A DNA stretch of 64,000 nucleotides from Mesorhizobium sp. B4-1-4 (lineage in GTDB: Bacteria > Pseudomonadota > Alphaproteobacteria > Rhizobiales > Rhizobiaceae): positions 2,790,001 to 2,854,000 of the forward strand of contig NZ_CP083950.1 in the NCBI RefSeq assembly GCF_006439395.2. The letters are read 5' to 3'. Under the pieces are notes generated by a model. The model was not told the DNA's origin, made no database searches, and worked only from the letters and a program-made list of their open reading frames with translations. Each line of letters starts with the position of its first letter. Position 1 is the stretch's first letter. Shown here piece after piece: positions 17,730 to 25,867 of this stretch. The position numbers and the translations under genes are program-made.

Positions 17730-18596
17730 ATGACCGACTACACCCCGCCGAAAGTTTGGACCTGGAACAAGGCAAATGGCGGCGCCTTCGCCAGCATCAA
17801 CCGACCGATCGCCGGGCCGACACATGAAAAGGAACTGCCCGTCGGCAAGCACCCGCTGCAGCTCTATTCGCTGGCGACGCCGAATGGCGTGAAGGTGACC
17901 ATCATGCTGGAGGAGCTTCTGGCGCGCGGCCACCGGGGCGCCGAATACGACGCCTGGCTGATCCGCATCAACGATGGCGACCAGTTTGGCAGCGGCTTCG
18001 TCGAGGTCAATCCCAACTCCAAGATCCCCGCTTTGATGGACCGCAGCGGCGCCACTCCGGTGCGGGTCTTCGAATCCGGTTCCATCCTGCTTTATCTCGC
18101 CGAGAAATTCGGCGAATTCCTGCCTGCCGAGCAGCCGGCCCGCGCGGAAGTGCTGTCCTGGCTGTTCTGGCAAATGGGCTCGGCGCCGTATCTGGGCGGC
18201 GGCTTCGGCCATTTCTATGCCTACGCGCCGGAGAAGATCGAATATGCCATCGACCGCTTCTCGATGGAGGTGAAACGTCAGCTCGACGTGCTCGACCGGC
18301 GGCTGGCCGAGGTGGAATATCTCGGCGGCAAGGATTACACCATCGCCGATATGGCCGTCTGGCCTTGGTATGGCGGACTGGCGCTCGGTCGGCAGTATAA
18401 TGATTCCGCCACTTTCCTGTCGGTGCAGGATTACAAGAACGTGCAGCGCTGGGCGAAGGCGATCGATGCCCGTCCGGCGGTCAAGCGCGGCCGCATGGTC
18501 AACCGCGCCTTCGGCGAACCGGCCATGCAGCTCCATGAGCGCCACGATGCCAGCGATTTCGAAACCAGGACGCAGGACAGACTGGCGGCGGAGTGA
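17730..18596 (+). CDS. yghU: Glutathione-dependent disulfide-bond oxidoreductase, YghU type
   Basis: A 288-residue GST superfamily member of the YghU/Nu-class type. The long N-terminal extension (PKVWTWNKANGGAFASINRP, then GPTHEKELPVGKHPLQLYS) is diagnostic. NPNSKIPAL and FESGSILLYLAEKFG form the glutathione site and DYTIADMAVWPWYG closes the helical domain. YghU enzymes reduce organic disulfides and hydroperoxides using two glutathiones. The ATG at 17730 is preferred over one at 17685 because GAGG sits six bases upstream. Confidence 0.9.
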   Translation: MTDYTPPKVWTWNKANGGAFASINRPIAGPTHEKELPVGKHPLQLYSLATPNGVKVTIMLEELLARGHRGAEYDAWLIRINDGDQFGSGFVEVNPNSKIPALMDRSGATPVRVFESGSILLYLAEKFGEFLPAEQPARAEVLSWLFWQMGSAPYLGGGFGHFYAYAPEKIEYAIDRFSMEVKRQLDVLDRRLAEVEYLGGKDYTIADMAVWPWYGGLALGRQYNDSATFLSVQDYKNVQRWAKAIDARPAVKRGRMVNRAFGEPAMQLHERHDASDFETRTQDRLAAE

Positions 18597-18646
18597 GCTG
18601 AACGGACAACGCGCCGGCCTTCCTCCCCGTGGGGAGGTCAGCCGCT

Positions 18647-19441
18647 TCAACCCACAGCTCTCTGCTCGACGGCCGATATCCATAGCCGGTCGATGTCGGC
18701 AAGAACCGTCTCGTCGATCTCGTCGAGATGGTTCCAGTACATGCCGTCCTCATAGAAATAGCCGAGATCCTTCTCGACCTGTTCGGCCTTTTCGGCCTGG
18801 TCGAGTTGAATGGTTCCCAGAATTTCCGCTTTCATTTCGGCGATCCGCGCCGGCGACAGGCCGCCGAGCTGGTCAAAGGCGAGGCTGGGAAAGACCAGCC
18901 GGCTGCGCGGCAGGTCGGACAGGTTGATGCACAGGCAGTCGTGCTTCAGGGCCTGGACAAGCAGGCGCGCCGACTTGGCCTCGAGGTTGCGCAGGGTAAC
19001 GTCATCGCGCAAAGGGTCGGCACGGCCGATGCCATAGAAATGCGTCTTGCCCGGCTGGTCGTAGATCATGTCGCAGCCCAGGAATGCCAGCACATCCGGC
19101 TTCTGGCTGTGAATGGTCCAATAGGCTGCCGTCAGCGCCATCGTGGCGCCGGCATAGACGAAGCCACCGAAGGCGTTCTGGGCCGGGACATACTGCGTGG
19201 CGCTGAATATCTGAGCCTGCCGCAAGGTCGCGTCGTGAGGCAGGCGGTTCGGCGGGAAATCACCGGCATGGACGAGGAAATCCCAGTCGGGGCGCACGCG
19301 CCAGGCATTGTTGATGGCGACGATCCGGCTGAAGGCCTGCTTCGGCCAGGGCTCGCAACGCACCGCGTCGGGCGCGCTGCCAAGCAGAAGGACAATGCGG
19401 GCGCCCTCGCGAACATTCATCTCGGCTGGCTGGATGGTCAT
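18647..19441 (-). CDS. Hypothetical protein, possible glycosyltransferase-like fold
   Basis: About 264 residues; I do not recognise the family. IVLLLGSAPDAVRCEPWPKQ near the start and VLAFLGCDMIYDQPGKTHFYG in the middle suggest a Rossmann-like fold of the kind seen in sialyltransferase-like and DUF115-like proteins, but this is weak. The C-terminal 60 residues are acidic and helical. The ATG at 19441 is used; longer in-frame versions add low-complexity sequence. It is convergent with the yghU gene. Confidence 0.5.
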   Translation of the reverse strand: MTIQPAEMNVREGARIVLLLGSAPDAVRCEPWPKQAFSRIVAINNAWRVRPDWDFLVHAGDFPPNRLPHDATLRQAQIFSATQYVPAQNAFGGFVYAGATMALTAAYWTIHSQKPDVLAFLGCDMIYDQPGKTHFYGIGRADPLRDDVTLRNLEAKSARLLVQALKHDCLCINLSDLPRSRLVFPSLAFDQLGGLSPARIAEMKAEILGTIQLDQAEKAEQVEKDLGYFYEDGMYWNHLDEIDETVLADIDRLWISAVEQRAVG

Positions 19442-19650
19442 CGAAGGGCTTTCAGGTCTCAGCCGAGCGACAGGTCGCGCCTGCCATCGTCTGCCGCCTC
19501 GGGCGCAGCTGGCGCGGGAAGTTTCGCACGAGCGCAACCATGCACCTTGGCGGGCCGCTTTGCCAGCCCGGCCACGCGGCTGGTACAGACGATCCATGCC
19601 CACCCAAGGCCTGGTTCAACAAGCCTGTTTCAAAAGGGATTCAAAAAGGA

Positions 19651-19680
19651 AAGCCCGTCACAGGACCGTGACGGGCTTTT
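19651..19680 (-). terminator. Rho-independent terminator
   Basis: AAGCCCGTCAC at 19651-19661 pairs with GTGACGGGCTT further on, forming a long GC stem with a four-base loop. On the minus strand it is followed by a T-rich stretch (TTTCCTTTTT). It lies just downstream of the DUF1236 gene and probably ends its transcript; T residues on the plus side mean it could work in both directions. Confidence 0.8.
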
Positions 19681-19703
19681 CCAAGGCGGGCCTGCGATGC
19701 AAC

Positions 19704-20003
19704 TCAGTGCAGAACCTCGACGATCTGACGCGTGTCGGGATCGACCAGCACGGTCTGGTCATTGATGACCGCGACGCGGTACTTGACGTTCGGCACCTCG
19801 CGCAGCTCAACCCTGTCCGGTACCGGCGAGCCGAGCTTAAGTTCGATGCCCAAAAGGTTCACCGACGCCAACGGCTCCTTCTTGACGTATTCGCGTACGA
19901 CTGTCTCCTGTTCCGGCTGCAGGACAACGGTTTCGGCCAGGGCCGCACCAACGCCGCCCATCAGAATGATCGCAGCAGCCGCACTTGAAAGATAATACTT
20001 CAT
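19704..20003 (-). CDS. DUF1236-like secreted protein
   Basis: A 99-residue exported protein: signal peptide MKYYLSSAAAAIILMGGVGA with cleavage near ALA-ET. The mature part (VVREYVKKEPLASVNLLGIE, GSPVPDRVELREVP, YRVAVINDQTVLVDPDTRQIV) is the DUF1236 pattern common in rhizobia; the function is unknown. GGAGG lies five bases before the ATG at 20003. A terminator follows at 19651-19680. Confidence 0.85.
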   Translation of the reverse strand: MKYYLSSAAAAIILMGGVGAALAETVVLQPEQETVVREYVKKEPLASVNLLGIELKLGSPVPDRVELREVPNVKYRVAVINDQTVLVDPDTRQIVEVLH

Positions 20004-20329
20004 AACAACCTCCTTGTCGGGATATCTGAAAGCCACCCTGCAAGGAAACTCCATCGCCGCTCCGAAGTTCCATCCGCAATTTTGGAACAAATGTGGCTAT
20101 CGCAAGATCACAAGATGGCTTCTATTGATAGCATCAGCGAATATGCTTAAAATTCGCATCTAAATTTCGTGGATTACGGATACGGAACAATCGGAGATGG
20201 AACACAAGGTTCCCTTCCCGGAACAGCACAGCCGTGCTGCGTCGATGCTGAACCCGCTGTCCTGCCTTAGCAACAGCTAACGTGGAGCGTGCGGTGTCGT
20301 TCCAGGTGCCACAACCCTGTGCACAAAAA

Positions 20330-20362
20330 AAGGCCCGCCCTGCCGGGAGCAGGACGAGCCTT
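20330..20362 (-). terminator. Strong rho-independent terminator
   Basis: On the minus strand a 14-base stem (AAGGCTCGTCCTGC pairing with GCAGGGCGGGCCTT) with a short loop is followed by an uninterrupted T run. It ends some transcript coming from the region 20363-20700 on the minus strand, where no convincing protein gene is visible. This is what makes a structured RNA in that gap plausible. Confidence 0.8.
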
Positions 20363-20700
20363 CAATAACCGGCGGAGGTGGCAACCTCACCGGTCGCATC
20401 GGGAAACGCCCGCTTCGGCTTATGGTTCCACCGACAGGCGGCGTGGCCTGCCGGTGTGATGCAACCACGTCGTCCTAATTCCCCCGAAGGAGGCAATGTG
20501 GCCCCCGACCTTGCGTGATTTTTCCCGCTGATGTCTGTCGTCATCGCGCTGATGGTGCCCTTGCAGGGATTTGCGGGCGCACTGGCCGAATGGATGGTGG
20601 ATGAGGTAGGGCTGCGCTTACAGCCAGCTCGGCAAGATCGCCGTGCCGACCGGCGGACCACAAGATCGGCCATCTCGGCCACGGTCCAGGCCGAGCGCGG
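20363..20700 (-). other. Gap with stem-loops upstream of a terminator, candidate small RNA
   Basis: No convincing coding gene. Read on the minus strand, the sequence folds into successive stems, e.g. CACCGGCAGGC pairing with GCCTGTCGGTG, and ACCGGTGAGGT pairing with ACCTCCGCCGGT, directly before the terminator at 20330-20362. A short open frame (start near 20544, stop at 20362) runs through it but has no ribosome-binding site. Either a structured RNA or a leader fragment; low confidence. Confidence 0.3.
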
Positions 20701-20703
20701 GCG

Positions 20704-20949
20704 TCAGAACGAGACACCGTCCCGATGTAATGGCGGGACTGCGTCGATCGAATCCTGGCTCCTTACGGCATCTTGTGCGCGCCTATGGATCAGCCCCACG
20801 ACGAGCACGAAATATCCGACCTGCAGGACAACCAGGGTCACCACCGTCCAGGTGAGCGCCTTCCAGAAGGAACCGGTGGCCATATAGGTCCAGACCGCGA
20901 CAAGGATGGTCGTCGCCGACATCCCCACGAGAAACCGCCCAACATACAT
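20704..20949 (-). CDS. Exopolysaccharide production repressor-like protein (SyrA/ExoX type)
   Basis: An 81-residue inner-membrane protein with two hydrophobic helices (VGRFLVGMSATTILVAVWTY and WTVVTLVVLQVGYFVLVVGL) and a short polar tail. This matches the small SyrA/ExoX family of rhizobia, which modulates exopolysaccharide synthesis. The start at 20949 fits the family length; its ribosome-binding site is weak. It lies about 11 kb from the polysaccharide cluster of this window, so a link is possible but inferred. Confidence 0.75.
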   Translation of the reverse strand: MYVGRFLVGMSATTILVAVWTYMATGSFWKALTWTVVTLVVLQVGYFVLVVGLIHRRAQDAVRSQDSIDAVPPLHRDGVSF

Positions 20950-21055
20950 CGATGCCCAAATCGCCGAACATTCCAATTCGGCCGATTCCCCTGCCCGAAT
21001 TCCCGATACCCGCGCCCAACGTTTCATTATTTTAGCAGCTACGCAAGTATGTGAC

Positions 21056-21082
21056 CGGCCCGGTAGTGGGTCAGTTTGAAAT
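21056..21082. repeat. Solo IS-end-like sequence, left copy
   Basis: The sequence GGTAGTGGGTCAGTTTGAAAT occurs here in plus orientation and again, inverted, at 21465-21496. Between them lie two small host-like genes. The motif resembles terminal sequences of IS21-type elements, but no transposase is present, so it reads as the relic of an insertion or excision. Confidence 0.55.
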
Positions 21083-21123
21083 CCAGCCTTTGAAGTGGCG
21101 CATGGCAGTGCCATATTCCTGGC

Positions 21124-21345
21124 ATGAACCCCAAAATACAGATCAAGGCTTGGATCGTCCCCGTTTGGACCGAGAATGAGCCACCCATGGCTTTTTGCTG
21201 GATCGCGGGATATGGCGCCCCAATCGAGGCGCAAGAGGCAGTAAGGCGAAAAATAGGGGAAGCCAACATTGGCAGCCCGTCCCCCGTATCAAATCCCACC
21301 GCTGACAAGTTGGGGGTCCAGCCAGGCGAGGTTTGGTTACTATGA
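21124..21345 (+). CDS. Small hypothetical protein
   Basis: A 73-residue cytosolic protein without recognised domain. It begins MNPKIQIKAWIVPVWTENEP and includes FCWIAGYGAPIEAQEAVRRK. Its TGA overlaps the next ATG by four bases, indicating translational coupling with the truncated gene at 21342. The start has no clear ribosome-binding site, and the IS-end-like sequence lies 40 bases upstream, so the native promoter may have been lost. Confidence 0.5.
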   Translation: MNPKIQIKAWIVPVWTENEPPMAFCWIAGYGAPIEAQEAVRRKIGEANIGSPSPVSNPTADKLGVQPGEVWLL

Positions 21346-21500
21346 CCGGTAAGCACCCAAAGCGCCCGCGCGATGCCAATCAGTTGGCGAAATCGATAGT
21401 AGATCTCGTTACGGGCGATACCGCCGAACCTGTCGATGACGGCAAAGACCCGGCGGCTGTCGGAAATTTCAAACTGACCCACTACGACCGGCCCCTATAG
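21342..21500 (+). pseudogene. Truncated small basic KGG-type protein, C-terminus replaced by IS-end sequence
   Basis: Residues 1-35 (KRPRDANQLAKSIVDLVTGD, ending in GKDPAAV) match the N-terminus of a short rhizobial protein family that normally continues with a Gly/Lys-rich GRKGG-type tail. Here the reading frame runs instead through the IS-end-like repeat and stops after NFKLTHYDRPL. The junction after GKDPAAV at about 21464 marks the insertion point. The product, if made, lacks its conserved tail. Confidence 0.6.
21465..21496. repeat. Solo IS-end-like sequence, right copy (inverted)
   Basis: ATTTCAAACTGACCCACTAC followed by GACCGG is the inverse of the copy at 21056-21082; the match extends a few bases further into CCGG. 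It interrupts the small basic protein gene. The two copies face outwards from the 380-base host segment between them. Confidence 0.55.
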
Positions 21501-21604
21501 GATCGGCTTGGCGCCGACTCTCGAAATTTGTTGCACCCTGGCCCTATCGGGAGCAATTTGCTGCTCACGGACCGGGCAAAAACAAGTCCGATGGGGATTG
21601 GGAA

Positions 21605-22345
21605 ATGACGCTCAAGCTGATCGGGGCCGGTTTCGGCCGCACCGGCACGTGGTCGACCTTTGCCGCGCTGAACAGGCTCGGCCTGCCTTCCTACCACATG
21701 CAGGAAGTCATCATGAACAAGGCCAACAAGGGCCATCTCGACTTCTGGCGCATGGTGGCCAACAGTCCGCCCGGCACCCAGCACGACTGGAACCGGGTGT
21801 TCGCCAACTATACGGCCACCGTCGACAATCCCGGTTGCTGCGTATGGCGGGAACTGCTCGTGGCCTATCCCGACGCCAAGGTGTTGCTGACGCTGCACCC
21901 GCGCGGCGCCGAAGCCTGGTACGAGAGCACGATCGACACGATCTATTTCACCAACAATGTCTGGCAGTTCAAGATCCTGGAATGGCTGACGCCGTTCGGC
22001 TGGAAATTCGGCGACATGTCGAAAAAGCTGGTGTGGGGCCGCGCGCTCAAGGGCGTGATGGACGATCGCGCCAGGGCGGTGGCCCGCTACAACGCCTATA
22101 TCGACGAAGTGAAGGCCGCGGTGCCGCCCGAAAAGCTGCTGGTCTACAAGGTGACCGAAGGCTGGGGGCCGCTGTGCGATTTTCTGGGCGTCGCCGTGCC
22201 CAACGATCCCTTCCCCAACCTCAACGACCGCGAAACGATCAAGAAGATCATCCGCGACATCATCAAGGGCTCCTACATCATGCTGGGGCTGAGCGTGGCG
22301 GCCGTCGCGGCGGTGGTCGCCGCATTATGGTTGTGGCTGCGGTAG
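21605..22345 (+). CDS. Sulfotransferase family protein
   Basis: A 246-residue P-loop sulfotransferase-like protein. The 5'-phosphosulfate loop is LIGAGFGRTGTWSTFAAL, and the 3'-phosphate region falls near VLLTLHPRGAEAWYEST. The C-terminus is a hydrophobic helix (IMLGLSVAAVAAVVAALWLW) that would tether it to the inner membrane. Related proteins are common in rhizobia and eukaryotes and their acceptors are mostly unknown; a glycan or lipid acceptor is possible. It stands alone. Confidence 0.82.
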   Translation: MTLKLIGAGFGRTGTWSTFAALNRLGLPSYHMQEVIMNKANKGHLDFWRMVANSPPGTQHDWNRVFANYTATVDNPGCCVWRELLVAYPDAKVLLTLHPRGAEAWYESTIDTIYFTNNVWQFKILEWLTPFGWKFGDMSKKLVWGRALKGVMDDRARAVARYNAYIDEVKAAVPPEKLLVYKVTEGWGPLCDFLGVAVPNDPFPNLNDRETIKKIIRDIIKGSYIMLGLSVAAVAAVVAALWLWLR

Positions 22346-22461
22346 CCCGCCACCAAGGCAGACGGCAATCCGTGATGGGCCAGGCCCGTACTCGCGAGTG
22401 CGGGAACAAACGCCGGCAGCCCGAGTTTTGCCTCCAGTCTTCACAGGTATTGGAGGCCACA

Positions 22462-22746
22462 ATGGCACCGCGCGGCAAACCCCGCACCGACGATGATGAC
22501 GGCCCGCAGGCGGATAGCCCGACCATCGAGCAGCAGGATTGGGACGCGGTCAAGGGCGGCCAGATCCTGCCTGATAGCGTGCCGGAAAACGGCGACATGC
22601 GCTACGGCACCGAGAAAGAAGGCGACCTGCCGCAAGAGGATGACGACAACCCCTACCAGGAGAGTGACGAGGCCCTGCCCGACGACGAGGAAGAAGCCGC
22701 GATCACGCGAAACCCGACCCGAGAGGGCCGGTTCGACGAGACGTGA
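22462..22746 (+). CDS. Small acidic hypothetical protein
   Basis: A 94-residue, highly acidic and probably disordered protein with clusters such as DLPQEDDDNPYQESDEALPD. GGAGG lies five bases before the ATG. No domain recognised. It follows the sulfotransferase by 116 bases on the same strand, so cotranscription is possible. Confidence 0.6.
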   Translation: MAPRGKPRTDDDDGPQADSPTIEQQDWDAVKGGQILPDSVPENGDMRYGTEKEGDLPQEDDDNPYQESDEALPDDEEEAAITRNPTREGRFDET

Positions 22747-23092
22747 CTGACCTTCGAAAAATCCCTGCCGTCCCCGCAATGTTCGCGTAATGCCTTGGAG
22801 CTACCCCCGGCCGACAATAGCCGTTGGCGCGTCGCCTTTTTGCCCGTCCAACGCCCGCATTCGCCTCTCAACAAGGTAAAGGCTTTATATTGCAATTGGC
22901 TAAAATAGCGGAACGTCCAATGGACATTGCCGGAACCGAACAGGCCCCCTCGGACCTTTGCGTGCGCGACCCAAGACCTTGGTCCCAGAAGAAAACGCAA
23001 AGGGCCGATGAGGGCCCCTCCTCCGGGAACATCCGGCCCCTGCCGCCGTTTGCAAAGGTCTGTGAACCGGGCTCACCCCCGGAGGAAGCGTG
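22747..23092. other. Gap without gene
   Basis: A 346-base stretch. No supported coding gene is seen. One imperfect hairpin (AGGGCC ... GGGCCCCT near 23002-23022) may act as a terminator or leader structure before the small membrane protein at 23093. Confidence 0.4.
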
Positions 23093-23299
23093 ATGTCCCA
23101 TCGGTCCATCATCATCAAGACAGGTCACGGTCCGGGCACGGCGGTTGCCGTGCTGACGGTTGGGCTGGTGGTGGTCGGCATCGTGTTCCTCGTCCTGGGC
23201 GGCGCGCGCTATTTCGGCGAACAGCCGTCCAATCAGCATGCGCTTTCCTCCGTGCCGGCCCGATCAGTGCAGACGGCCGATCGTGCGGCGGAAAACTGA
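23093..23299 (+). CDS. Small single-span membrane protein
   Basis: A 68-residue protein with one hydrophobic helix (AVAVLTVGLVVVGIVFLVLG) and short polar ends, probably an inner-membrane peptide. GGAGG lies seven bases upstream of the ATG at 23093. Function unknown. Confidence 0.55.
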   Translation: MSHRSIIIKTGHGPGTAVAVLTVGLVVVGIVFLVLGGARYFGEQPSNQHALSSVPARSVQTADRAAEN

Positions 23300-23451
23300 T
23301 GAAAGCGCGGCAGGCGGCGCGGTCGCCTTGCAATAAACATTAGATATTGCGAATATAATGATCAACCGGCCAGTGCCAGAAGCCGGCTTGGCCCGGCGTC
23401 CTTTGTTTGCACCTGGCCGCCGGCCACTTTTCCTGCCCGCCGGCGACGCGC

Positions 23452-23640
23452 TCAGCGCGCTATCTTGCCGTCCTTCGCCACCACCTTGCCATGTCGATAC
23501 CCCGACCGCTCCTTCGCCACGGCCGCGACCGCTTGGGCACGTGCCGCGTCCGTATGGCGACGAAGTCGGCGCTGGCGCCAACCACGATGCCATGGCCTTC
23601 CAGCCCCAGCGCCTTCGCGCTTCGGCGAAGCAGGCGTCGG
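23452..23640 (-). pseudogene. Amidohydrolase/cytosine-deaminase-like C-terminal remnant
   Basis: Read on the minus strand, LEGHGIVVGASADFVAIRTR is the typical C-terminal turn of metal-dependent amidohydrolases (Gly-x-x-Ala-Asp-hydrophobic). After RHVP the frame shifts and continues AVAAVAKERSGYRHGKVVA to a stop at 23452-23454. Only the last 60 or so codons remain, with a frameshift, so this is a decayed gene. Confidence 0.6.
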
Positions 23641-23660
23641 ATCCGCGCTGCTGTTCCTGC

Positions 23661-24037
23661 CTATTCCGCTTTCGCGGAAGTTTCAAATATCAGCCAATGT
23701 GCAATGGTGTCGTTGCGGCGGTACGAGCCGCCCTGGTTGACGCGGGCGCCCAGCACACCCCAACATGCGCCCCCCGCCCGCGTCGGCCATGGCGTTCAGC
23801 GCCATACAGCTTCTCAAGCGTGGCGTCGGCCAGCCTGCCGGCCAGGCGCGCCGGCGCCAGACCGACCGGCCGTGGCAGGTCCTGTGACACCAGCCCGGCG
23901 GGCGAGCCGGGCGTCAGCCGGAAATCCTGCGATTGCGTCGCGTTGGCGCCGGCAAGCGCCAGCCCGGCGGGGTCGAAACCGCGAAGCGGTAGGCGCCGGG
24001 CGAGCGGATCACGGCGCTGGCCGACGACGTCGACTGA
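23661..24037 (-). pseudogene. Possible decayed coding region, unidentified
   Basis: The minus strand holds protein-like stretches in more than one frame: SQDFRLTPGSPAGLVSQDLP and LADATLEKLYGAERHG in one, GGSYRRNDTIAHWLIFETS before a stop in another. Together they look like one gene broken by frameshifts. I cannot name the family. It lies between the amidohydrolase remnant and xthA in a decayed 700-base stretch. Confidence 0.35.
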
Positions 24038-24808
24038 TTACTTCAGCTCCACCCACACCGGCGCATGGTCGCTGGCGCCGTCCTGCCCGCGCACCTCGCG
24101 GTCGATGCCCACCCCGTTCAGCCGGCGGGCGAGCGTCTTCGACAACAGGATGTGGTCGAGCCGCAGCCCGGCATCGCGCGGCCAGCGGTTCCGCCGGTAA
24201 TCCCAGAAAGTGTAGAGCGTTTCCTTCGGATGCTTCTTGCGCAGCGCATCTGTCCAGCCCTGTTCGAGCAGGGCGGCGAAGGCGGCGCGGCTTTCCGGCT
24301 GCACCAGCGCGTTGTCGTCATAGGAGCGGGTGGCGTAGATGTCGCGGGGCTCGGGCACGATGTTGAAGTCGCCGGCCAGCACCACCGGCAGGCCGGTGTC
24401 GAGCAGCTGTTCGGCATGGGCTTCCAGGCGCGCGTGCCAGGCGAGCTTGTAGGTGAATTTCGGCCCCGGCCGAGGGTTTCCGTTCGGCGCATAGAGGCAG
24501 GCGACGACGATGCCGTCCACCGCCGCTTCGATGTAGCGGCTCTGCCGGTCTGCATCGTCGCCGGGCAGCGCATCGCGGGTCAGGACGGGTTCGGATCCTC
24601 GCGCGAGTATGGCGACGCCGTTCCAGGTCGGTTCGCCCTTCCACACCGCGCCATAGCCGGCCGCGGCGAGCCTGGTCAGCGGAAACTGCGTGTCGCGCGC
24701 CTTCAGCTCCTGCAGGCAGACGACATCGGGTTTTGCCGTCGCCAGCCACGCCAGCAGGTTTTCGAGCCGGCTGTTGATGTTGTTGATGTTGAAGGTGGCG
24801 AGTTTCAT
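24038..24808 (-). CDS. xthA: Exodeoxyribonuclease III
   Basis: A 256-residue AP endonuclease/3' exonuclease of the EEP fold, acting in base-excision repair on the nucleoid. Motifs are all present: MKLATFNINNINSR, VVCLQELKA (metal-binding Glu), VVLAGDFNIVPEPRD, and the C-terminal GASDHAPVWVELK (catalytic Asp-His). RLDHILLS completes the site. Full length for the family. An intergenic palindrome lies just upstream; the repair genes ku and ligD are 2-6 kb away on the same strand. Confidence 0.93.
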   Translation of the reverse strand: MKLATFNINNINSRLENLLAWLATAKPDVVCLQELKARDTQFPLTRLAAAGYGAVWKGEPTWNGVAILARGSEPVLTRDALPGDDADRQSRYIEAAVDGIVVACLYAPNGNPRPGPKFTYKLAWHARLEAHAEQLLDTGLPVVLAGDFNIVPEPRDIYATRSYDDNALVQPESRAAFAALLEQGWTDALRKKHPKETLYTFWDYRRNRWPRDAGLRLDHILLSKTLARRLNGVGIDREVRGQDGASDHAPVWVELK

Positions 24809-24831
24809 TTTTGAATGCCGAAGGCGACCCT

Positions 24832-24994
24832 CGCTTCGTCATCCTCGGGCTTGACCCGAGGATCCATGCCGTGACCCTCGCCGTGGAACGCGGCGGGGCA
24901 AAACTCCGAACCTTTGCATCGCCTTGGCGTCACGGCATGGATCCTAGGATCTGCGCGCGTCGCCTCGCTCCTTGCTCAGCCCTAGGATGACGAC
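24832..24994. repeat. Arm-spacer-arm palindromic element, short copy A
   Basis: Left arm 24832-24876 contains CGTCATCCTCGGG, then GAGGATCCATGCCGTGAC; right arm 24930-24994 is the inverse with a longer internal hairpin (GTCACGGCATGGATCCTAGG ... CCCTAGGATGACGA). The 53-base spacer is unrelated sequence. The same architecture occurs at 30869-31027, and at 39760-41284 with a GIY-YIG gene as spacer. The right arm runs into the 3' end of the hydrolase gene and provides its stop codon. Confidence 0.8.
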
Positions 24995-25635
24995 AGTGAT
25001 TGTCGCGCCACCCATGCCTTCACCGTGTCCGCCACCGTCTTCAGATGATCGGCGGTGGAGAAACCCGAAACGCTCTTGCGCGGCTTGAGGTCGTGGTCGC
25101 CGTCTTCCAGCCAGATCACCTCGATCGCATCGGAAAGGCCGTAACCCGCCACCTCGTCCTTGGTGCCGAACTCGTCGCGCGTGCCTTGAAAAATCAACGT
25201 CGGCGTCTTCAGCCCGGTGAGATGCTTGGTCCGCAGCTGCTCCGGCTTCCCCGGCGGATGGAAGGGGTAGCCGAGGCACACCAGCCCGGCGATTTCGCCC
25301 TTGGCAAGCATCTCGTCGGCGATCATGGAGGCGACGCGCCCGCCCATCGACTTGCCGCCGATGATCAGCGGACCGGCGACGCCCCTCGCCCTCAGGTCGG
25401 CGATCGCCTTGATGTATTCCGGGTTCACCGTCTCGGCGCGCGGCGGCGGCTTGCGGTGGCCGTAGCGGCGCGCCGCCATATAGTGGAACTCGAAGCGCGC
25501 GACCTGGAAACCCGCGGCGGCCAGCGCCTTGGCGGTGGCGGTCATCGGGGGCGAATCCATCGACGCCCCGGCACCATGGGCGAGCAGGATGGTGACGGGC
25601 GCGGTTTCGTCGCCGTCGAAGAGGAAGCTGGTCAT
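24982..25635 (-). CDS. Alpha/beta hydrolase (dienelactone hydrolase-like / KANL3-like)
   Basis: A 217-residue hydrolase. ILLAHGAGASMDSP is the oxyanion loop, IIGGKSMGGRVAS the nucleophile elbow, FQGTRDEFG the acid and LEDGDHDLKP the catalytic His. The last residues (Ser-Ser-Ser) and the TAG stop are written by the arm of the palindromic element, so the original C-terminus may have been different. Substrate unknown. Confidence 0.85.
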   Translation of the reverse strand: MTSFLFDGDETAPVTILLAHGAGASMDSPPMTATAKALAAAGFQVARFEFHYMAARRYGHRKPPPRAETVNPEYIKAIADLRARGVAGPLIIGGKSMGGRVASMIADEMLAKGEIAGLVCLGYPFHPPGKPEQLRTKHLTGLKTPTLIFQGTRDEFGTKDEVAGYGLSDAIEVIWLEDGDHDLKPRKSVSGFSTADHLKTVADTVKAWVARQSLSSS

Positions 25636-25667
25636 GGGGTGATGACTCGCGCGACGCCGACGCTGCT

Positions 25668-25850
25668 GATCTCCCCCCTAGTGGGGGAGATGCCCGGCAA
25701 GGCAGAGGGGGGCGCGAAGGAATGCCAGCCTTCGGTCAAATATCCAAGAGGCGGATTCCTTTGAAAAAGGCCGATCTGTCGGCGGGGCAGCGCCCACCTC
25801 TGTCCTGCCGGACATCTCCCCCACAAGGGGGGAGATTGGCTGTCATCTCG
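25668..25850. repeat. Bipartite intergenic palindrome, family RPE-like
   Basis: Two inverted arms (CTCCCCCCTAGTGGGGGAGA with TGCCCGGCAAGGCAGAG; and CTGTCCTGCCGGACATCTCC with CCACAAGGGGGGAGATTGGC) flank about 70 bases. Same family as 12740-12950. It separates the hydrolase and the TPR gene. Confidence 0.75.
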
Positions 25851-25867
25851 GCCTTCGCCAATCATGC

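Noticed and set aside
20362..20544. Short minus-strand coding gene
   Set aside because: No ribosome-binding site, odd composition, and the stop lies in the terminator stem; a structured RNA explains it as well.
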